From Rhodospirillaceae bacterium (GTDB lineage Bacteria; Pseudomonadota; Alphaproteobacteria; Dongiales; Dongiaceae): a stretch of 64,000 bases of DNA. Both the position numbers and the translations under genes were made by a program. Positions 30,134 to 39,417 of the stretch are shown in pieces; position 1 is the stretch's first letter, and every line of letters starts with the position of its first letter. The notes below the pieces were generated by a model. The model saw only the letters and a list, made by a program, of their open reading frames with translations, had not been told where the DNA came from and searched no databases. The stretch is taken from positions 1 to 64,000 of the forward strand of contig SSEL01000024.1 of assembly GCA_008012315.1 (NCBI GenBank), written 5' to 3'.

Positions 30134-31543
30134 TTATTTCGGACCCAGCATATCAGCCGGGCGGACCCATTTATCGAACTGCTCCGCCGTCAGCAAGCCG
30201 AGCGCGATGCCGGCTTCCTTCAGGCTGCTGCCCTCCTTATGGGCTTTCTTGGCGATCTTCGCCGCATTGTCATAGCCGATATGGGTATTGAGCGCCGTCA
30301 CCAGCATCAGCGACTGTTCCAGCGACTGCTTGATCCTCGGCAGGTTAGGTGTGATGCCGACGACGCAATTGTCAGTGAAGCTCATCGCCGCATCGGCGAG
30401 CAACCGGCCCGATTGCAGCACATTATAGACGATGACCGGCTTGAAGACATTTAGTTCCAGATGGCCGGTTGCACCACTTACCGTCACGGTGACGTGATTG
30501 CCCATGACCTGGGCGCAAACCATGGTCATGGCTTCGCACTGGGTCGGATTGACCTTGCCCGGCATGATCGAGGAGCCGGGCTCGTTCTCCGGCAGGTTGA
30601 GTTCGGCGAGGCCGGAACGCGGGCCGGAGCCCAGCAGCCGGACGTCATTGGCAATTTTCATCAGCGAGGCGGCGAGCACATTATAGGCGCCGGAGATTTC
30701 CACCATCGCGTCATGCGCCGCCAGCGCCTCGAACTTGTTGGCGGCCGGAGTGAAGGGCAGGCCGGTCAGTTTCTTCAATTCGGCGCAAAAGGCCTTGTCG
30801 AAACCCTTTGCCGAATTGAGACCGGTGCCGACCGCAGTACCGCCCTGGGCCAGCGCATAGAGGCGGGGCAGGGTCGCCTTGACCCGGTCGATGCCCAGCT
30901 TCACCTGCATGGCATAGCCGGAGAATTCCTGGCCGAGGGTGACCGGCGTTGCATCCTGCAGATGGGTCCGGCCGATCTTGATGATCTTGGCGAATTCTTT
31001 CGCCTTCTTGTCGAGCGCCTTCTGCAGATGGGTAAGGGCAGGCAGGACGGTTTCCTGGACCTGCTGCACGGCGGCGATATGCATGGCCGTCGGGAAGCTG
31101 TCATTGGATGACTGGCCGTAATTCACCTGGTCATTGGGATGGACCGGTTTCTTGTCGCCGCGCTTGCCGCCCAGCAACTCATTGGCACGGTTGGCGATCA
31201 CTTCGTTCGCGTTCATGTTGGTCTGGGTGCCCGAGCCGGTCTGCCAGACGACCAGCGGGAAATGCCCGTCCAGGTCGCCGGCGGCGACTTCCGCCGAGGC
31301 CCGGGAAATGGCTTTGCCGGTTTTCTTGTCGAGCTTGCCGGCCTTCATATTGGCTTCCGCCGCTGCCTGCTTCAGCAGGCCATAAGCGCGGATCAGTGGC
31401 ACCGGCATGCGTTCGCCGCCGATCTTGAAATTCTGCAACGAACGCTGTGTCTGTGCTCCCCACAGCATATCGGCCGGCACCTCGATCGGGCCGAAGGAAT
31501 CACTTTCGAGGCGCGTCGCGGCCTTCTGCTTGGCGCTAGCCAT
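30134..31543 (-). CDS. fumC: Class II fumarate hydratase
   Basis: Interconverts fumarate and malate in the TCA cycle; iron-independent. 469 residues with the fumarase signature [17 protein letters not shown] and supporting [35 protein letters not shown] and [21 protein letters not shown]. The first codons ([22 protein letters not shown]) match the family start. Minus-strand order is ssrA, sspB, fumC, RHH, GNAT. Confidence 0.97.
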   Translation of the reverse strand: MASAKQKAATRLESDSFGPIEVPADMLWGAQTQRSLQNFKIGGERMPVPLIRAYGLLKQAAAEANMKAGKLDKKTGKAISRASAEVAAGDLDGHFPLVVWQTGSGTQTNMNANEVIANRANELLGGKRGDKKPVHPNDQVNYGQSSNDSFPTAMHIAAVQQVQETVLPALTHLQKALDKKAKEFAKIIKIGRTHLQDATPVTLGQEFSGYAMQVKLGIDRVKATLPRLYALAQGGTAVGTGLNSAKGFDKAFCAELKKLTGLPFTPAANKFEALAAHDAMVEISGAYNVLAASLMKIANDVRLLGSGPRSGLAELNLPENEPGSSIMPGKVNPTQCEAMTMVCAQVMGNHVTVTVSGATGHLELNVFKPVIVYNVLQSGRLLADAAMSFTDNCVVGITPNLPRIKQSLEQSLMLVTALNTHIGYDNAAKIAKKAHKEGSSLKEAGIALGLLTAEQFDKWVRPADMLGPK

Positions 31544-31690
31544 GTCCTGATCTCCTTGAAACGGACGATGATGGCGCCGTTTTTACCGGGATTCGGCAGG
31601 CTTTGAAAGGGCGGCGAGACAGCTATTCCGAGTTTGTCTTATCGGTGACGATCCGTATGATCTCGGCTCGCCTTCGGTAAGCGTCGATCG

Positions 31691-32260
31691 TTATTTCTTG
31701 CGGAAGGCGTCCAGCGTCACGACCTCGGCGGTCTTCGGCTGATCGGTCTTGTCGTCGCTGTCGGATTTATCGGTGTCGGCGGATTTCGGCAGATCGTTGA
31801 GATCCTTCGCCTTGGCGAGCGAAGTGCCGGTCTTGCCGGGAACCTGGTCGGGATCGTCATCCAGCGACAGGTCTTCCATCTCGCCTTCGACACCCTCGGC
31901 TTCCAGGGTGTTTTCGAACTGCAGGCCGAACTTGACCGAGGGATCGGCGAAACTGATGACCGATTGGAAGGGGATGATGAGCTTTTCGTGCTTGCCGCCG
32001 AAACTGAGCGTGACGGTGAACCAGTCTTCCATCACCTCCAGCGCCCAGAATTGATGCTGCAGGACAATGGTCATTTCCTTGGGATACTGCGCGCGCAGCG
32101 CCGGCGAAATGGAGACCCCAGGTTCCTGCGTGTGGAACGTCAAATAAAAATGATGGTCGCCGGGCAGGCCATTGGCCGCCACTTCCTGCAATGCACGTCG
32201 CACGACACTGCGCAGGGCATCTTCCACCAAACGATCGTAACGCAACCAGTCTTTGGCCAT
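31691..32260 (-). CDS. sspB: SspB-family ClpXP adaptor
   Basis: Alphaproteobacterial SspB delivers tmRNA-tagged proteins to ClpXP. The tag-binding domain fills about residues 1-125 (DWLRYDRLVEDALRSVVRRAL, HHFYLTFHTQEPGVSI, YPKEMTIVLQHQFWALEV, VTLSFGGKHEKLIIPF). An acidic flexible linker follows, then a C-terminal segment (AEVVTLDAFRKK) that could be the ClpX-binding tail. 189 residues. It is transcribed in the same direction as ssrA, about 260 nt downstream of it, linking tag source and tag reader. Confidence 0.93.
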   Translation of the reverse strand: MAKDWLRYDRLVEDALRSVVRRALQEVAANGLPGDHHFYLTFHTQEPGVSISPALRAQYPKEMTIVLQHQFWALEVMEDWFTVTLSFGGKHEKLIIPFQSVISFADPSVKFGLQFENTLEAEGVEGEMEDLSLDDDPDQVPGKTGTSLAKAKDLNDLPKSADTDKSDSDDKTDQPKTAEVVTLDAFRKK

Positions 32261-32423
32261 CGGCCGAAACCTATCTCCCCGGAACCTTATTCAGGTTCAA
32301 CCACATTTTAGCCACCGGAGTCCACCGTGCCGTCCTCCTGAAGCCGATCGGCTCAGGACATCTCCTTGACTTGCTGGACAACGGGCATGGCGAAAATCGC
32401 CAATAAGCTTGATTGATAGAGCC

Positions 32424-32454
32424 AGTATAGCCCGAGTCTTAACCGGAAAATCAA
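32424..32454 (-). promoter_or_regulatory. Possible sspB promoter
   Basis: On the minus strand a good -10 (TATACT, 32424-32429) follows TTGATT (32449-32454) at 19 nt, longer than ideal. It would give a leader of about 160 nt. Confidence 0.4.
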
Positions 32455-32519
32455 GTCGAGGCCAGCCATTGGGCGAGCTAAACTTTGAATCGGCTGATCA
32501 AGCGTCCTGGAGCCAACAT

Positions 32520-32886
32520 ATCGTACGGCGAAAGTAACGTACCGGCATCGTCCGAATGGCTGCTGAGTGGAGGGGCTTCTGTTGCCCGGTGCCCCTCCGA
32601 ACCGCGTTCTACGTGAGCGACTTATAGCCCGTTAAGGCTATTAGGCCGCCATACGAAGATCAGACGCAACGTTATCGTTGGCATCTATAGGAATGGCCCG
32701 ATAACGGCGGAACCATGCCGAACAGCAGGATGGCCTTTACCACGCACGTCGATCCTGTTTCGCCCCCGCAATGTCGGTGCCAAGCTGGCTTCCGACGGAG
32801 ATTTGGTGGAGGCGCGGGAGTACTGCCCTCCCGGTCCGCAACGTCTATTCCGCACAACCGTCTACTGTCATAGCTGCCGAAGCAGC
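32520..32886 (-). ncRNA. ssrA: Permuted two-piece tmRNA
   Basis: Rescues stalled ribosomes and tags the nascent peptide. The gene order is circularly permuted, as in other alphaproteobacteria. First comes the acceptor piece, ending T arm GGGAG-GGCAGTA-CTCCC, then CGCCTCC-ACCA (CCA at 32804-32806). An intervening segment of ~36 nt (32768-32803) follows. Then comes the coding piece, starting GGGGGCGAAACAGGATCGAC at 32767. GGGGGCG and CGCCTCC form a 7-bp acceptor stem with the G3-U70 alanine identity pair. The tag frame (32641-32682) reads ANDNVASDLRMAA then TAA. A hairpin GGAGGGGC/GCCCCTCC lies in the 3' half. Outer ends are approximate; the 5' end is set by the promoter, the 3' end is a guess. 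Confidence 0.93.
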
Positions 32887-32892
32887 ATCCTT

Positions 32893-32921
32893 AACATAAG
32901 GCGCCACCGGCGGCCGATCAA
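32893..32921 (-). promoter_or_regulatory. ssrA: ssrA promoter
   Basis: TTGATC (32916-32921) and TATGTT (32893-32898) on the minus strand, spaced 17 nt. The predicted start near 32886 coincides with the stable hairpin GCTGC-TTCG-GCAGC that would open the precursor. Confidence 0.6.
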
Positions 32922-33094
32922 GGGCGCCATTCATCCTGAAAATGATCTATGGCTCAAGCCCTTAGGCGGCAGCGTTCGGCACCCGTCCGCAAGCCTATGC
33001 ATCCGGTCTGGAATCGGGCATAAACTCGCCGTTGGAGCGTCGCGAGAGAGATTCGCGGCGGACTCAGAATAAGCATGGTTAGGATGGGCATGGC

Positions 33095-34033
33095 ATGGCG
33101 CTGACGACCGAGCAGCAACACGAAATCGACCAATTGCGGGCCAATATGCAGCCGACTCGGCGCGCCGTCGTCCCGGCATTGGAAGAAGTGCTGTATCAGG
33201 CGATCCCTGTGCTGGATCACGGTTTCGTCCGGGTGATCGACTATATGGGGGATGATTCCGCCGTGGTGCAGGCGGCACGGGTTTCCTATGGCCGCGGTAC
33301 CAAAAAAGTGACCGAGGATCGTGGCCTCATCCACTATCTCATGCGCCATCGCCATTCGACGCCCTTCGAAATGTGCGAGATCAAATTTCATGTCAAATTG
33401 CCGATTTTCGTCGCACGGCAATGGATCCGGCATCGCACAGCCAATGTGAACGAATATTCGGCGCGGTACTCCATTCTGGACCGTGAATTCTATATTCCAC
33501 AGCCGGCGCAACTGGCGGCGCAATCGGTGAGCAACCGTCAGGGGCGGGGTGATGTATTGCAGGGCGCCGAGGCCGCCCGGGTTCTCGATCTTCTCAAGGC
33601 GGATTCGACGCAGGCATACGACCATTACATCGAAATGCTGAACGAGGCCGAGGACGGCTCGCCGATCGATGCCGACCGGCAAGGGCTGGCGCGCGAATTG
33701 GCGCGCATGAATCTCAGCCTGAACTTCTATACCCAGTGGTATTGGAAGGTCGACCTCCAGAACTTCATGCATTTCCTCAGCCTGCGCGCCGATGCGCATG
33801 CGCAATATGAAATCCGGATTTTTGCCGAAGCGATGCTCGATATCCTGCGCCGCTGGGTGCCGTTGAGCTTCGACGCTTTCGAACAGCATCGGCTGCACGC
33901 CGTCAGCCTGTCGAAAAATGCGATTGAGGCGGTTCGCCGCATGTTGCAGGGCGAGGCGGTCACGGAAGCCAGCAGCGGGCTCGGCAAACGGGAATGGGCC
34001 GAGCTTCAGCATGTCCTGAAAGGCCATGACTGA
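33095..34033 (+). CDS. thyX: Flavin-dependent thymidylate synthase
   Basis: Makes dTMP from dUMP using FAD and methylene-tetrahydrofolate. The ThyX motif appears as [16 protein letters not shown] (RHRxxS), with [40 protein letters not shown] and [10 protein letters not shown] also conserved. 312 residues, as usual in alphaproteobacteria. Divergent from ssrA; its last 8 nt overlap the next gene. Confidence 0.97.
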   Translation: MALTTEQQHEIDQLRANMQPTRRAVVPALEEVLYQAIPVLDHGFVRVIDYMGDDSAVVQAARVSYGRGTKKVTEDRGLIHYLMRHRHSTPFEMCEIKFHVKLPIFVARQWIRHRTANVNEYSARYSILDREFYIPQPAQLAAQSVSNRQGRGDVLQGAEAARVLDLLKADSTQAYDHYIEMLNEAEDGSPIDADRQGLARELARMNLSLNFYTQWYWKVDLQNFMHFLSLRADAHAQYEIRIFAEAMLDILRRWVPLSFDAFEQHRLHAVSLSKNAIEAVRRMLQGEAVTEASSGLGKREWAELQHVLKGHD

Positions 34034-34646
34034 CACGATTTGCCAGACCGAGACGGTTGGGCAGGTCGGCGGGATCTGCCCGACCGACGCGGCATGCGAA
34101 CCGGCGGGACAGCTCGCCGGTCATCGCTGGTATCGGCAAAGGCGGCGTATATTTTTACTGCTTGGCATCGTTCTGGCGGGGTCCCCGGTCTTTCTGCAGT
34201 TTCTTTATGGTCCGCTGGTGGCGCTGGCAATCGGTTCGGTCGACCGCATTCTGGTCGATAAAAGTGCCCGCACACTTAGCTTGATGCATGACGGCAAGGC
34301 GGTTTACACGGCGTCGATTTCGCTTGGCAAAAATCCGGTCGGGCAGAAGCAGCGCGAAGGCGACGGCCGCACACCGGAAGGCACCTATCGTCTGAGCTGG
34401 CGCGATCCGTCATCGGATTATCACCGCGCTATCCTGATTTCCTATCCGACCATGGCGCAAGCCAGCCGGGCCGAAGCGGCGGGCCTGGCGCCGGGTGGCG
34501 AAATCATGGTCCATGGCCAGAAATATCCCTGGCGCTGGTTCAGCCGGTCGCCGCTGACCAATGGCTGTGTCGGCTTGTCGAATACCGCAATGGATGTCGT
34601 GTGGTATGCGACCGCCGGCGGCATGCCGATCACCATACGGCCATAG
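34026..34646 (+). CDS. L,D-transpeptidase (YkuD fold)
   Basis: Envelope enzyme that makes 3-3 peptidoglycan cross-links or anchors lipoproteins. 206 residues: an N-terminal membrane segment ([28 protein letters not shown]), then the YkuD domain with [43 protein letters not shown] and the catalytic [12 protein letters not shown] (His plus Cys). The start overlaps the thyX stop. Exact cross-linking role unknown. Confidence 0.9.
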   Translation: MTDTICQTETVGQVGGICPTDAACEPAGQLAGHRWYRQRRRIFLLLGIVLAGSPVFLQFLYGPLVALAIGSVDRILVDKSARTLSLMHDGKAVYTASISLGKNPVGQKQREGDGRTPEGTYRLSWRDPSSDYHRAILISYPTMAQASRAEAAGLAPGGEIMVHGQKYPWRWFSRSPLTNGCVGLSNTAMDVVWYATAGGMPITIRP

Positions 34647-34654
34647 GCCCGTCA

Positions 34655-35737
34655 ATGTCGGGCCTCGCCAGATTGCTGGGGGAAATTGCCGCCTTGGCGC
34701 CGGAAATTCCCCCGGAAATTCCCGATGGCGAAGCATTGTTCCGGCAATTCGATGGCATGGTCTCGAAACGAGCGGTGGGTCTCGGCAATCATTTACCCAT
34801 GGCGCTTCTCGCTTTGGATCGTCTCGGTGCCGCGCCGCAGCAGCTTGGCGAATTCGCCGCTGCCTATCGCCGGCGGCTCGTGCCGCTGGCCGACATGACC
34901 ATGCCAGTCGTTACCGATCCGCTCGAATTGCGCGGCGAGATCGACGCCTTTCCCCGGCTCGACCTATTCTTCAGATCCGCCCTGGCACGTGACGAGCATC
35001 GGGTCGTCCTGCAACGCCATCTGCCGCCCTTGCTGCCGGGGATTGCCGGTGCAGCTTTGCACCCGCTGATCCGCCTCGCTTATGGTCTGCTTGGAGATAC
35101 CGGCAGTGAAATCGCCGCCGGTCTTGCGCATGCGACGATCCGCTATCGGACATTGCCTGCAAGCCAGGTGGCGCCATCACCCATGGAAGCCGATCCGCGC
35201 GCGCTGTTTCGGCGGCTGCGCGGCGATGCCGGATTCGATTACAAACCCCAGGCCGAGGCTTTGATCGATACGGCGATCTTTGCCGCCAGCGATCGGCCGC
35301 GTTTCGCCCCCGTGGTGGATGATTTCGTCCTGGCCGACGATCCGTGGCGGCAATTGGCACCTGTGGTGGCGGCTTTCCATGTCGTGCGGGACGATCCGGT
35401 CAGCCTGTATGCCGTTACCGGGGTTCACGCCGCACGGGTGATCGCACGAGAGCTCGCGTGGTCCGCCGCCAGGGAACTCTGGCGTCAGGTCTGGCGGGCT
35501 GTGGCGGCCTTGTATCTGGCGGCCGGTAAACCGGAACTGCCAAGCGCCGGCTATCTGGCGCAGTTGCGCGAGCAGGTGGGCCGACCGGATGACGCGCCGG
35601 ATTGGCCAAGTATCCTGGGGCGGGCGGCGGAAACGCGCGATGCGCTTGCCGCCATTTTCACCTTCACTTGTTTGGAGGAGGGCAGGCGCTCGGGCGACCG
35701 CCTCTATCGCTGGCTGGCCTGGCGTGCCATCACCTGA
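34655..35737 (+). CDS. Questin-oxidase-like (DUF4243) protein
   Basis: 360 residues, mostly helical, with scattered histidines: LGNHLPMALLALDRLG near the N-terminus, HPLIRLAYGLLGDTGSEIAAGLAHATIRY in the middle and AFHVVRDDPVSLYAVTGVHAARVI. The pattern resembles the questin oxidase/DUF4243 family, whose fungal members oxidise aromatic polyketides. The bacterial function is not known. Start 34655 chosen as it follows the L,D-transpeptidase stop by 8 nt; the frame stays open upstream. Confidence 0.65.
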   Translation: MSGLARLLGEIAALAPEIPPEIPDGEALFRQFDGMVSKRAVGLGNHLPMALLALDRLGAAPQQLGEFAAAYRRRLVPLADMTMPVVTDPLELRGEIDAFPRLDLFFRSALARDEHRVVLQRHLPPLLPGIAGAALHPLIRLAYGLLGDTGSEIAAGLAHATIRYRTLPASQVAPSPMEADPRALFRRLRGDAGFDYKPQAEALIDTAIFAASDRPRFAPVVDDFVLADDPWRQLAPVVAAFHVVRDDPVSLYAVTGVHAARVIARELAWSAARELWRQVWRAVAALYLAAGKPELPSAGYLAQLREQVGRPDDAPDWPSILGRAAETRDALAAIFTFTCLEEGRRSGDRLYRWLAWRAIT

Positions 35738-35755
35738 CCTTGCCGGAGCACGAGC

Positions 35756-36883
35756 CTACTGGATGACGATACGCGGCGCCGCCCGGCCGGTTCCGCCTTG
35801 CAGCTTGTCCCAGACCCGCTGGGCGATGTCACGATAGGCTGCGGCATGGGGCGATTGTGGGTCGCTGACGACGATCGGACGGCCGCCATCGGAGGTTTCG
35901 CGGATGGCGATATCCAGCGGGATCTCGCCGAGAAAGTCGACCCCGCCGCGCTCGGCTTCGCGCTGCGCGCCGCCATGAGCGAAGATCTCGCTGCGATGGC
36001 CGCAATTCGGGCAGCAGAAATAGCTCATGTTCTCGATGATGCCCAGGACCGGCACGTCCACCTTGCGGAACATGTTCAGGCCCTTCTTGGCATCGATCAG
36101 CGCGATATCCTGCGGTGTCGACACGATCACGGCGCCGGAAAGCGGAACGTTCTGCGCCATGGTGAGCTGGGCGTCGCCGGTTCCCGGGGGCAGGTCGCAG
36201 ACCAGGACATCGAGCGGCGCCCAATTGACATCGCGCAGCAATTGCGTAAGGGCGCCCATCACCATCGGCCCGCGCCAGATCATCGGCGTGTCCTCGGGCA
36301 CCATGAAGCCGATCGACATCACTTTGATGCCGTGGTTTTCCATCGGATTCAGGCGCTTGCCGTCTGGGCTTTGCGGCTTGCCGCTGATTCCCATCAGCCG
36401 AGGCTGCGATGGGCCATAGATATCGGCATCCAGCAGGCCGACCTTATGGCCCAAAGCGGCGAGCCCCAGCGCAAGGTTGACAGCCGTGGTCGATTTGCCG
36501 ACACCACCCTTGCCGCTGGCAACCGCGATGATATGGGTCACGCCGGGCAGGCCTTGTTTGCCGCCGGCTGCCGCCTGGCCTGGCGCGTGCGCGTGGCGAT
36601 GCTGTTGTTGCGGCGGCTGCGCGGCGGCGCCCGGTTTGCGGTGGGCGGTCAGGGCGGCTGTCACGCTGAGGACGCCGGGCAATTGTTCCACGGCTTTTTC
36701 CGCGGCCTTGCGGAGCGGCTCCATCTGCGGGCCGTCCTGAGGGGCTACTTCGATCAGAAAACTGACATGGCCCTCACGGACGGCCAGGCCGGAAATCATC
36801 TGCCGGCTGACGAGATCGCCCCCGCCGGGTGCGGCGATGCGCTGCAGGGCAGCCAAAACTTGTTCCTGATTGATCGCGGTCAT
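35756..36883 (-). CDS. apbC: Iron-sulfur cluster carrier ATPase (Mrp/ApbC)
   Basis: P-loop scaffold that transfers Fe-S clusters to apo-proteins. An N-terminal MIP18-like domain covers about residues 5-85. A Pro/Gln/His linker follows, then the deviant Walker A AVASGKGGVGKSTTAVNLALGLA, LLDADIYGPSQPRLMG, DLPPGTGDAQLT and a cysteine pair in SYFCCPNCG. 375 residues from ATG 36883; the longer frame to 37045 lacks conserved sequence. Convergent with the preceding gene, 18 nt apart. Confidence 0.95.
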   Translation of the reverse strand: MTAINQEQVLAALQRIAAPGGGDLVSRQMISGLAVREGHVSFLIEVAPQDGPQMEPLRKAAEKAVEQLPGVLSVTAALTAHRKPGAAAQPPQQQHRHAHAPGQAAAGGKQGLPGVTHIIAVASGKGGVGKSTTAVNLALGLAALGHKVGLLDADIYGPSQPRLMGISGKPQSPDGKRLNPMENHGIKVMSIGFMVPEDTPMIWRGPMVMGALTQLLRDVNWAPLDVLVCDLPPGTGDAQLTMAQNVPLSGAVIVSTPQDIALIDAKKGLNMFRKVDVPVLGIIENMSYFCCPNCGHRSEIFAHGGAQREAERGGVDFLGEIPLDIAIRETSDGGRPIVVSDPQSPHAAAYRDIAQRVWDKLQGGTGRAAPRIVIQ

Positions 36884-37114
36884 GCTTGAAAAACCTAGGC
36901 TTTGTACCGATATAGCGTGCTGCATACCTTCGCTGTCGGCCAAATCCGGGTGAAGGTGCGTTGCGAGGCCGCTGTCCCTGTCATATAAGGCCAGGACGGC
37001 GGTTTGCATAGTAGGGCTTGCCGTCGATGCCCAGCCAGATCCCATTGGCCCGCCCGCCGGGCATGCCGCGGGGATGGGTCATTGCGGTAGACAGCAAAAA
37101 ATTTGGGGTAGTCG

Positions 37115-38335
37115 ATGGCGTGGAACAATCAAGGCGGACCCTGGGGCGGCGGCGGTAGCGGCGGCGGCTCAGGCGGTGGTGGCGGGCAGAGCCCCTGGGG
37201 ACGCGGTCCTTCGAATGGCGGGCGGCAATCGCCGGATTTCGACGAATTGCTGCGGCGCGGCCAGGACCGGATGCGCAATATTTTTCCCGGTGGCATCGGT
37301 GCTCCCCGCAGCCTCGCGATCATCGTGCTGGCTGCCATCGTGCTCTGGTTGCTGAGCGGCCTCTATCGGGTCAATCCGGGCGAGGTCGGCGTCAATATGG
37401 TGTTCGGCCGCTATGTCAGCCAAACCCAGCCGGGTCTCAATTGGAACTGGCCGGCGCCGGTCGGGTCGGTTGCCACACCCGATGTCGCTACCCGCAACCG
37501 GGTCGAGATCGGCTTCCGCGCCAGCCCCGGCACCGGCGGCGACATCGATGTTGCCGAAGAGAGCCTGATGCTGACGGGCGATGAGAATATCGTCGATATC
37601 CAGGCGGTCGTCCTCTGGCGGATCGATGATGTCGAAAAGTATCTCTTTGATATCCGCGACCCGGAGAGCTCGCTGAACGATAGCGGCGCCTCGGTCAAGA
37701 ATGCGACGGTGAAGAACGCCGTCGAAGCGGCGGTCCGCGAGATCATCGGCCAGTCGACCTTCGAATACGCCATTACCGAAGGCCGCAGCCAGATCGAAGC
37801 CAAGGCCGAGGAACTGGCCCAGGGCATTCTCGATTCCTATAATTCTGGCATTCATATCGAGCAGCTCTCGATGCAGAAATCGGACGCGCCCCAGGAAGTG
37901 GTCGATGCGTTCCGCGACGTTCAGAAAGCCAAGGCCGATAAGGTCAGCCTGGTGAACGAAGCGCAGGCCTATTTCAACCAGATCACCCAGGATGCGGAAG
38001 GCCAGGCGACGCAGATCATCCGCCAGTCGGAAGGTTACAAGCAGGAAAAGGTTGCCGGCGCCCAGGGCGATACGCAGCGCTTCCTGTCGATCTATCAGCA
38101 ATACCAGGCCAATCCGAATGTCACCGAACGGCGGATGTATCTGGAGGCGCTGGAACGGATCATGGCGAATATGAACAAGGTGCTGGTGTCCGATGACGGC
38201 AAGAGCGGTACCGTTCCCTACCTGCCGCTGGATCAGCTCCTGAAGTCCCGCGCCAAACCGACGCAAACCAATGCGGCGCCTGCTACCGGTAATAACAGCC
38301 AGCAGAGTGTGGTTCAGCAGGGGAGCCAGCCATGA
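37115..38335 (+). CDS. hflK: FtsH modulator HflK
   Basis: Membrane SPFH/Band 7 protein that forms, with HflC, a cage around FtsH. The N-terminus is cytoplasmic and strongly glycine-rich (residues 4-28). A transmembrane helix follows at about 67-87 (SLAIIVLAAIVLWLLSGLY), then the SPFH domain (VNPGEVGVNMVFGRYV, RWDDVEKYLFDIRDPE-like) and a coiled coil with AQAYFNQITQDAEGQATQII. The tail is Thr/Asn/Gln-rich. 406 residues; its stop overlaps the hflC start (ATGA). Confidence 0.96.
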   Translation: MAWNNQGGPWGGGGSGGGSGGGGGQSPWGRGPSNGGRQSPDFDELLRRGQDRMRNIFPGGIGAPRSLAIIVLAAIVLWLLSGLYRVNPGEVGVNMVFGRYVSQTQPGLNWNWPAPVGSVATPDVATRNRVEIGFRASPGTGGDIDVAEESLMLTGDENIVDIQAVVLWRIDDVEKYLFDIRDPESSLNDSGASVKNATVKNAVEAAVREIIGQSTFEYAITEGRSQIEAKAEELAQGILDSYNSGIHIEQLSMQKSDAPQEVVDAFRDVQKAKADKVSLVNEAQAYFNQITQDAEGQATQIIRQSEGYKQEKVAGAQGDTQRFLSIYQQYQANPNVTERRMYLEALERIMANMNKVLVSDDGKSGTVPYLPLDQLLKSRAKPTQTNAAPATGNNSQQSVVQQGSQP

Positions 38336-39213
38336 AGCGCAATTCGACGCTTGTTGCCGCGATTGTCGCTGGTGTCGTCATCCTTGCCGGTCTCCTGTCG
38401 GTTTTTCAGGTCCCGCAATGGCAGGATGCGATCGTCCTGCAACTTGGTAAGCCGGTCCGTGTGATCGTCAAGCAGCCGGGGTTGCATTGGCGTATCCCCT
38501 TCATCGAAAACGTTCATTACGTCGATAAGCGGGTGCTGAATTTCGATGCACCGGCACAGGAATTGTTGACGCTGGATCAGAAGCGCATCGTGATTTCGGC
38601 CTATGTCCGTTATCAGATCGAAGACCCGCTGCGTTTCTACCAGGTTGGCCGCACGGAAAGCCGGGCGGAAGGACAGATCGGCAGCGTGCTGGTTTCTGCC
38701 TTGCGCGCGGTGATCGGCAATGTGTCGATGACCAATATCCTGACGCCGCAGCGCGCTGAGTTGATGAAGGATATCACTGGCCTGCTGACGGAATCGGCGA
38801 AGCCCTACGGCATCCGGATCGTCGATGTGCGTTTCAAGCGTGTCGACTTGCCGGCCGCCAATAGCGATGCAGTCTACAACCGCATGCGGACCCAGCGCGC
38901 CCAGGAAGCACGGAAGATCCGGGCCGAAGGCGAACGGGAAGCGCGCGAGTTGCGGGCCGAAGCCGACAAGCAGAAAGTGGTCACTTTAGCGGAAGCCCGC
39001 AAACAGGGCGAAATCCTGCGCGGCGAAGGCGATGGCGAAGCAACCCGGATCTATAACGATGCTTTCGGCAAGGATCCGAAGTTCTTCGATTTCTATCGTT
39101 CGTTGCAGGCAATGGAGACGGGCCTCGACGGCAACAATACGACCTTTGTCGGTTCGCCCACCGGGGACTTTTTCCGCTATTTCCAGACCGAACCCGGCAA
39201 GCCGGCGCAATAA
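38332..39213 (+). CDS. hflC: FtsH modulator HflC
   Basis: Partner of HflK. 293 residues: signal-anchor TLVAAIVAGVVILAGLLSVFQV, Band 7 domain with GKPVRVIVKQPGLHWRIPFIENVHYVDKRVLNFDAP, and an alanine/glutamate coiled coil (RAEGEREARELRAEADKQ). Coupled to hflK by ATGA. The usual order hflK-hflC-DegP is kept, with about 200 nt before the protease gene. Confidence 0.96.
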   Translation: MKRNSTLVAAIVAGVVILAGLLSVFQVPQWQDAIVLQLGKPVRVIVKQPGLHWRIPFIENVHYVDKRVLNFDAPAQELLTLDQKRIVISAYVRYQIEDPLRFYQVGRTESRAEGQIGSVLVSALRAVIGNVSMTNILTPQRAELMKDITGLLTESAKPYGIRIVDVRFKRVDLPAANSDAVYNRMRTQRAQEARKIRAEGEREARELRAEADKQKVVTLAEARKQGEILRGEGDGEATRIYNDAFGKDPKFFDFYRSLQAMETGLDGNNTTFVGSPTGDFFRYFQTEPGKPAQ

Positions 39214-39417
39214 CGGCTTGTCGGCGCATGGCTTCCGGGTCGGCCGGTAATGAGGCTGGCCCGAAGCGGCGGAACTGTCTAGCATGGCGCAGTTATGCCC
39301 AGGCCGATGATGGCATCGAGCGACGGTATCTCCTGTCATCGGTCAGGCGGCATATCCATTGATGATGGCGGATCCAGCCTTGGATCCCGGTGACTTGCAA
39401 CGGAGCCTGATCTGACG
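39214..39417 (+). other. Gap between hflC and the DegP gene
   Basis: 204 nt with no convincing gene. A DUF2065-type small membrane protein, often found here in related genomes, was looked for and not seen. Confidence 0.4.

Noticed and set aside
39214-39417. DUF2065 gene between hflC and degP
   Set aside because: No small hydrophobic reading frame is present there.
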